Position numbers and translations under genes: made by a program
In this document: one piece after another, positions 59,074 through 64,000 of the stretch
Layout: every line of letters begins with the position of its first letter
How positions within the stretch are numbered: the first letter of the stretch is position 1
Notes under the pieces: generated by a model
The model's input: the letters and a program-made list of their open reading frames with translations, nothing else
Told to the model about the DNA's origin: nothing
Database searches by the model: none
DNA from: SXRF01 sp038043465
Lineage (GTDB): Bacteria > Pseudomonadota > Alphaproteobacteria > Rickettsiales > SXRF01
Assembly: GCA_038043465.1 (NCBI GenBank)
Contig: JBBTBX010000014.1
Location: 37,597 to 101,596 of the forward strand
Reading direction: 5' to 3'
Length of the DNA: 64,000 bases

Positions 59074-61056
59074 TTATTTCACCCTCTCCATAACCGCTTT
59101 TACCACTGCTTCCGCCGTTATGCCAAAATGTTTATATAAATCCTTGGCGGGAGCGGACGCCCCAAAACCTTTCATGCCAATAAAAATTCCGTCTATACCA
59201 ATATAACGCTCCCAGCCGAAACCTAGAGCCGCTTCAATCGCCACTTTTATAGTGTCTTTGCCCAGAACTTCATCACGGTAAGCTTTTGGCTGCTCGTCAA
59301 ACAATTCCCAGCAAGGCATAGAAACAACTTTTGCGGCAACATTTTTCTCTGCCAGTTTTTCCTGCGCGGCAAGTGCTATTTCAATTTCCGAGCCGGTTGC
59401 TATTAAAGTAACGGATGACGGATGACGAATGACGGATTCAGCAAGAACATACCCGCCTCTTGCGCATAAATTATCAGCTTTATATTCCTTGCGTACGGCT
59501 GGCAAATTCTGGCGGGAAAGTGATAATATAGAAGGTGCTTTCAGCGACAAAGCAAGAGCCCAGCACTCGGCAGTTTCCGTGGCATCAGCCGGACGGAATA
59601 CATACAGGTTAGGAATTGCCCGTAGACTTGCCAGATGCTCAACTGGCTGGTGGGTTGGTCCGTCTTCGCCAAGACCTATTGAATCATGCGTCATTACATA
59701 GATAACCCGTTGCTGCATAAGCGCGGAAAGGCGGATGCTGGCACGGCAATAATCAGTAAACACCAGGAATGTGCCGCCATAAGGTATGAACTCGCCGTGC
59801 AGTGCCATGCCGTTCATAACCGCCGCCATCGCATGTTCGCGCACGCCGTAATATATATATCTTCCACTAAAATCATTTGCCTGCACCGGTGCAGTCACTT
59901 TAGTTTTAGTATTATTAGAACCGGTTAAATCCGCCGAACCACCAATAAGCTCAGGTATAACCGCAGTCAAAATCTGTAGCACATTTTCCGATGATTTGCG
60001 GGTTGCTTCATTGGGCTTGCTTTCCGCAAGTGCCTTTTTAAATTTCTCAAACTCAGCAACCCAACCAACGGGCAGTTCCTGCGCGACAAGGCGCAAAAAT
60101 TCCAGATGATTATCAGATTTGTCGAGACTCTTTGTCCACTGCGCAAAATTCTCCTGCCCATTTTTGCCAATCTTGCGCCATGCTTTCAATATATCATCGG
60201 GTATTTCAAACTCATCATGCGCCCAGCCAAGATTTTTTCTTGCGCCTTCAATCTCATTTTTTCCAAGCGGTGAACCGTGGCTGGAAGATGTCCCCGCCTT
60301 GGTCGGCGCACCAAAAGCTATAGTTGTACGGCAAGCAATTAGTGTTGGTTTATCGCTTTTCTTCGCATTGGCAATAGCCTTGTTTATCTGCTGATAATCA
60401 TGCCCGTCAATTGTTGCTACATTCCAGCCGGACGCAACAAGCCGCCCCTGCATATCCTCGGAAGTGGCGAGGCTAGTAGCACCGTCAATGGTGATTTTAT
60501 TATCATCCCACAGCACAATCAGCTTATTTAGCTTCAGATGCCCGGCCAGCGAAATCGCTTCCTGACTGATACCCTCCATCAAGCAGCCGTCACCGGCGAT
60601 AACGTAAGTTCTATGGTCAACCAACTCATCACCAAACCGCGCTTGCATCAGCCGCTCAGCCAGTGCCATACCAACAGCATTAGCAATCCCCTGCCCCAGC
60701 GGCCCGGTAGTAGTTTCAATCCCGCTAGCATGCCCAAATTCCGGATGCCCTGCCGTTTTTGCCCCAAACTGGCGGAAGTTTTTAATGTCATTCAGGGTCA
60801 TATCCGGATAGCCGGTCAGATATAGCAATGAATAAAGCAGCATCGAACCATGCCCAGCAGAAAGCACAAAGCGATCCCTATCCGGCCAATTGGGATGCAG
60901 CGGGTCAAACTTCAAATGCTCAGAAAACAGGACTGTCGCCACATCGGCCATCCCCATCGGCATCCCCGGATGCCCGGAATTAGCCTTCTCCACCGCATCC
61001 ATCGAAAGTGCACGGATAGCATTTGCCATATCTTTATGAGCTATAGACGACATCAT
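59074..61056 (-). CDS. tkt: Transketolase
   Basis: About 660 residues, ThDP enzyme moving C2 units in the pentose phosphate pathway. Motifs: NSGHPGMPMGMADVATVLF, GPLGQGIANAVGMALAER, the ThDP motif GDGCLMEGISQEAISLAG, and GLGEDGPTHQPVEHLASLR. ATG at 61056 (MMSSIAHKDMANAIR) is preferred over the upstream GTG. A heptamer array lies in the C-terminal domain at 59411-59438. Its 3' end is duplicated at 58338. Confidence 0.97.
   Translation of the reverse strand: MMSSIAHKDMANAIRALSMDAVEKANSGHPGMPMGMADVATVLFSEHLKFDPLHPNWPDRDRFVLSAGHGSMLLYSLLYLTGYPDMTLNDIKNFRQFGAKTAGHPEFGHASGIETTTGPLGQGIANAVGMALAERLMQARFGDELVDHRTYVIAGDGCLMEGISQEAISLAGHLKLNKLIVLWDDNKITIDGATSLATSEDMQGRLVASGWNVATIDGHDYQQINKAIANAKKSDKPTLIACRTTIAFGAPTKAGTSSSHGSPLGKNEIEGARKNLGWAHDEFEIPDDILKAWRKIGKNGQENFAQWTKSLDKSDNHLEFLRLVAQELPVGWVAEFEKFKKALAESKPNEATRKSSENVLQILTAVIPELIGGSADLTGSNNTKTKVTAPVQANDFSGRYIYYGVREHAMAAVMNGMALHGEFIPYGGTFLVFTDYCRASIRLSALMQQRVIYVMTHDSIGLGEDGPTHQPVEHLASLRAIPNLYVFRPADATETAECWALALSLKAPSILSLSRQNLPAVRKEYKADNLCARGGYVLAESVIRHPSSVTLIATGSEIEIALAAQEKLAEKNVAAKVVSMPCWELFDEQPKAYRDEVLGKDTIKVAIEAALGFGWERYIGIDGIFIGMKGFGASAPAKDLYKHFGITAEAVVKAVMERVK
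59411..59438. repeat. Heptamer array acggatg inside tkt
   Basis: Units acggatg, acggatg, acgaatg, acggatt encode SVIRHPSSV between LAESV and TLIATGSEIEIA, a surface turn in the C-terminal domain. Confidence 0.85.
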
Positions 61057-61193
61057 TTTTTCCACTTCAATTTTTCACTGCAATTTTTCACTTCAATTTT
61101 AATGGGGTCATGCTACTATAAACCACATGTGGGATTTATTACGTAAATAAATATGTATCAAGCATAGAATTAACTTCCCCGCAAAATATATTA

Positions 61194-61287
61194 GCATTCG
61201 TAGGACTATAACGTTCGCATTCGCAAAACTATAACATTCGCATTCGCAAAACTATAACATTCGCATTCGCAAAATTATGACATATTC
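61194..61287. repeat. 23-bp tandem repeats covering a start codon
   Basis: Copies at 61194-61216, 61217-61239 and 61240-61262 have the unit gcattcgcaaaactataaca plus ttc; the first is diverged. A fourth copy (61263-61287) reads gcattcgcaaaattatgac..., and its ATG is the start codon at 61277. Confidence 0.9.
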
Positions 61288-61576
61288 GCCTGAACAACAC
61301 CTGCATAACGCCAGCAACCGCCTGGTTACAGCTCTGGAACGCCTGGAAATGAACCTGCAACAGGTGACAGTTGAGCGCGAACGCGACATTAAACAGCACC
61401 ACAACCTGATGAACTGCCAGCGTCGCAATGAAGAGCTGCTCGCCGAGCAGGAACGGCTAAAAGCCACGATTTCCGAGCTGCAGGAGCAATATGGCGAGCT
61501 ACAGGGGGTGGCCACCACGATTTACGGAAAACTCGACACTTCGATAGACCGCCTGACCCACATACTCGAAAAATAA
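61277..61576 (+). CDS. Coiled-coil protein (DUF4164-like)
   Basis: A 99-residue protein, almost wholly coiled coil (about 5-80, leucine heptads in LVTALERLEMNLQQVTVERE and ELLAEQERLKATISELQ). Such proteins sit beside tkt and zapA in Alphaproteobacteria, divergent from tkt as here. zapA is not next. Its promoter and start lie in 23-bp tandem repeats, so no clear Shine-Dalgarno is seen. Confidence 0.75.
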   Translation: MTYSPEQHLHNASNRLVTALERLEMNLQQVTVERERDIKQHHNLMNCQRRNEELLAEQERLKATISELQEQYGELQGVATTIYGKLDTSIDRLTHILEK

Positions 61577-61660
61577 CAGAATTTTGATAAATAATACTTG
61601 ACTATACCGCGCACAAGGCTAATTTCTGCGTTCTGTTTTTCAGATTTCTGACTTCTGTCA

Positions 61661-61736
61661 GGGGGCGTAGCTCAGTTGGTAGAGCACTTGATTTGCATTC
61701 AAGATGTCGCAGGTTCGATTCCTGTCGCCTCCACCA
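61661..61736 (+). tRNA. tRNA-Ala(UGC)
   Basis: 76 nt with acceptor ggggg-cg paired to cgcctcc, D-arm gctcagttggtagagc, anticodon loop tttgcat (TGC) in a cttga/tcaag stem, T-arm aggttcgattcct, and encoded CCA at 61734-61736. Confidence 0.97.
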
Positions 61737-62031
61737 TTTTCTCTTGAAATACTTAGATAATTCAGTGTGTTGACTCTAGGCGTTAAGTCTATACCCACAA
61801 ATTTACCCACAAATAAAACGCGGTTGTGGGCGGTCGCCTGCGAATAAATTGTTGGCTTATCAGCTTAGCATAACCTATAGGATTGTGTCGCTGGGCTGTT
61901 GTGTCAGGGCGTGTTGCGCGTGTCAAAGCACCAATCACCAGAAACCAGCGCAGAGGCTCTGCGCGACCCCAACCACCCAAAATGCAGGGAACACACCCGC
62001 CTCTATGATGGGGTATGTGGTGAGTGCGTTG
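61737..62031. other. Intergenic stretch after tRNA-Ala, possible element remnant
   Basis: About 295 bp holding a 64-codon open frame (61849-62043, plus strand) whose C-terminal part, STNHQKPAQRL then TQNAGNTPASMMGYVVSALL, resembles by memory the N-terminal leader region of phage Ash/Icd-like proteins. The region starts with tacccacaaatttacccaca repeats. No integrase is near. Treat as unconfirmed. Confidence 0.3.
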
Positions 62032-63423
62032 TTAATGGCTTGAATGTGTGGCTTGCCATTCTCTAGTTAAGCGTTGCCCTTCGGCTATTTGTTCGGATGT
62101 AAGGGAAGTTTCTAATTTATCTCTAATCTCCATGGCTTCTTGGTTTGTCGTAGATGCAAGATTAACCCATTTATATGCTTCTATTAAATCCTTTGGCACT
62201 CCATCGCCTTTGTAGTAAATAGAGAAGCACATTACTTGAGCATCTGCGTTGCCTTGCTCGGCAGATTTGTGAAACCACTTAAATCCTTCGGATTTATTCT
62301 TTGCCACACCAACACCAAAAAAAAGTGCATTGCCAAACCAATATTGAGCTTCTGCATTGCCTTGTTCAGATGATTTTTGAAACCATTTAGCTGCTTCGGT
62401 ATGATCCCGACGTACTCCATTACCCCAATAATAAGATTGACCAAGAAACAATTGAGCCAATTGATTCTCCTGCTCTACAGATTTACGATACCACTTAATT
62501 GCTTCTGTGTAGTTTTTAGGAACACCAAGCCCCATATAATGATGCCATCCTAGCGTAGCCTGAGCCATTGCATTACCTTGTTCTGCTGCTTTAGTCCACC
62601 ACTTCACTGATTCAGCTAAATCTTCTCTCGTTCCATAATAAGCAGCCAAATTCACTTCTGCTGTTATATTACCCTGTGTTGCTGCCTTACGATACCACTT
62701 AACTGCTTCGGTATAATCCTGAGATACTCCACTGCCTGCGTAATATAAACCAAGCCTAGCTTGAGCTATTGGATTCCCTTGTTCAGCTGCCTTTTTTAGC
62801 TCCGCTATGCTTAATTGTAATACTTCTGCTTCTGTATATATATTAAGCACTTCATTATTTTTATCATTTTCAATCTTTGTTTGATTTATCCTAGAGGAAA
62901 GAAAAAGACCGAACGGAATTGCTGCAGCAATTATAAAGATATAAAGCGTTATTCGTATCCATTTTTGTTTACGAGTTTTTGAAGATGGCTCATAACCTGA
63001 TTTCATTATCCATCTATAAAATTTTCGTGCGAGTATGAAACCAAAAACAACTGCAAGAATATTGGCGATTGCGTCTAGGTTATTGGCAGCTTCTTTACCA
63101 CTAATGCCAATACTAGATAATCCTATCGCACCTAATAGTTTTGTAATGGGAATTACTATCTGACCTACAACCCAAAAAACTATAATTGCTATAAAAATTG
63201 CAAAAGCTATTCTAATAACTTTCAGAAACTTATTATAATAATTAATATGTACCAAATACTTAATAGCTCTACAAATATAGCCACTACCCCAAATCCAAAC
63301 ACCTGCCCAATAAATAAGAATTGGTGACGATAATATAAAAAATATTGTCAGAAAAGTAATAATGCTAAATTTATCACTGTAGCCACTGGATCCCATTCCA
63401 GCAGCTATGAGAAAACAAACCAT
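62032..63423 (-). CDS. Membrane protein with Sel1 repeats
   Basis: A 463-residue protein. Four or so hydrophobic segments in residues 1-190 (including FLTIFFILSSPILIYWAGVW and ITLYIFIIAAAIPFGLFLSS), then Sel1/TPR-like repeats from about 215 on: units such as YTEAVKWYRKAATQGN, YTEAIKWYRKSVEQEN and HTEAAKWFQKSSEQGN, about six repeats of 36 residues. Sel1 proteins scaffold complexes or mediate host interaction in symbionts. Its 3' end overlaps the 61849 frame. Confidence 0.85.
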   Translation of the reverse strand: MVCFLIAAGMGSSGYSDKFSIITFLTIFFILSSPILIYWAGVWIWGSGYICRAIKYLVHINYYNKFLKVIRIAFAIFIAIIVFWVVGQIVIPITKLLGAIGLSSIGISGKEAANNLDAIANILAVVFGFILARKFYRWIMKSGYEPSSKTRKQKWIRITLYIFIIAAAIPFGLFLSSRINQTKIENDKNNEVLNIYTEAEVLQLSIAELKKAAEQGNPIAQARLGLYYAGSGVSQDYTEAVKWYRKAATQGNITAEVNLAAYYGTREDLAESVKWWTKAAEQGNAMAQATLGWHHYMGLGVPKNYTEAIKWYRKSVEQENQLAQLFLGQSYYWGNGVRRDHTEAAKWFQKSSEQGNAEAQYWFGNALFFGVGVAKNKSEGFKWFHKSAEQGNADAQVMCFSIYYKGDGVPKDLIEAYKWVNLASTTNQEAMEIRDKLETSLTSEQIAEGQRLTREWQATHSSH

Positions 63424-63583
63424 TATAGGCAGCGATGATTATAAGAATGGTCGTAAAAGTTCGCATTATTAACTCTATGTTAATATTAATTACATGACCT
63501 TAACTATTTGTACTATTATATCAATGGGATTTTCTCTGTTCCTCTTAAGAAACACAGTTTCATAAGTGGTAGAAGAACAACCT

Positions 63584-63904
63584 CTAGGCAGCCTTAGCGG
63601 GGACGTGTTCCCCCGAAACTGCTTTAAGTCGTGCCGCGTGGCTATGGTGTTCCACTGCAAGAGATTTCACGAAGTCTTTTACTCCGGCTTCAGCAAGAGC
63701 TTTGATATTGGCGGGTGCGTTGAGTTCAACAAAGTTAGAACTGCTCCCCATTCCTAAAACTCCGCTTTCCGGCGGAGCAAGATACGGCGCGTTGTCGATT
63801 CGTTCACCGAGCAAGGTTTTTAGGGATTGCTCGATAATCTCGCGGTGAGTATCGCTTTTCAGTTCTTCGGTTGAGATGGCTCGTTTGCCATCCGGCGCAA
63901 CCAT
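63584..63904 (-). CDS. Hypothetical protein near the window edge
   Basis: A 106-residue soluble protein from ATG 63904 (MVAPDGKRAISTEELKSDTH). Hydrophilic, with IEQSLKTLLGERIDNAPYL and a flexible ESGVLGMGSSSN centre, and a His-rich VEHHSHAARL near the end. No family recognised. The 160-bp space before it (63424-63583) shows nothing of note. Confidence 0.5.
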   Translation of the reverse strand: MVAPDGKRAISTEELKSDTHREIIEQSLKTLLGERIDNAPYLAPPESGVLGMGSSSNFVELNAPANIKALAEAGVKDFVKSLAVEHHSHAARLKAVSGEHVPAKAA

Positions 63905-64000
63905 TGTCCAGCCCCCATTTTCATGTCCAGTTTTGACTTTGTTGCATTGAGATAAATCAGCATGTTACCGATTGGAGCCCATCAACAGCGCAAAGCGGTA

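Noticed and set aside
13914..61287. CRISPR array
   Set aside because: Short tandem units have no spacers of constant length, and no cas genes are present.

Overview
The window looks like a stretch of chromosome from an alphaproteobacterium. It has a DivL-type pseudo-histidine kinase beside ahcY, a clpS-clpA pair, an argD-argF pair, sdhC-sdhD-sdhA, an MlaC protein, an OlsB/PlsC pair, a Fur protein lacking the usual cysteines, a DksA without a zinc finger, and a tkt-gap-pgk-class I aldolase cluster. I cannot place it below class. Base composition is moderately AT-rich. Genes are tightly packed with many ATGA, TAGTG and TGATG stop/start overlaps. I see no transposase, integrase, rRNA operon or CRISPR array. 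One 100-N scaffold gap (49627-49726) lies inside a repeat-rich gene.

Layout. 1-5 kb: TetR regulator, threonylcarbamoyl-AMP synthase, orphan ParA, an unknown protein, a J-domain protein and a secreted Cys-rich peptide. 5-11 kb: tRNA-Leu, a pRiA4b-like protein, a Kef-type antiporter, a methyltransferase, then envelope lipid genes (mlaC, plsC, olsB) and fur. 11-13 kb: two prepilin-like proteins. 13-21 kb: nadC, purU, divL, ahcY, an L,D-transpeptidase and dxs. 22-27 kb: argF, argD, a GT87-like membrane protein, an ABC-2 permease, VapBC and a BI-1 protein. 27.8-34.4 kb: rpmI-rplT-pheS-pheT-alkA-purB-HIT. 34.5-42.6 kb: sdhADC, pdxH, queD, corA, dksA, rimM-rpsP. 43-50 kb: clpA/clpS, ruvAC, yebC and a Pro-rich OmpA-like protein. 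50-61.6 kb: suhB, efp, thiE, then the aldolase-pgk-gap-tkt glycolysis/pentose-phosphate cluster, interrupted by three toxin-antitoxin modules. 61.6-64 kb: tRNA-Ala and accessory genes (Sel1 repeats, unknowns).

The most unusual content is repetitive. (1) A composite palindromic element of modules and hairpins (full length about 235-248 bp) occurs at least five times plus a remnant; one copy is fused in frame into a protein. (2) Shorter palindromes with gTCAT...ATGAc ends occur at five sites; one forms the leader of a prepilin. (3) Degenerate tandem arrays with a 7- or 8-bp period sit at gene ends, often as inverted pairs, and also inside pheS, pheT, ruvA and tkt. (4) A toxin-antitoxin cassette behind tkt is bracketed by a 43-bp direct repeat of the tkt 3' end. 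Together these suggest a genome remodelled by small non-autonomous repeats and toxin-antitoxin cassettes that target gene ends and tolerant protein loops.
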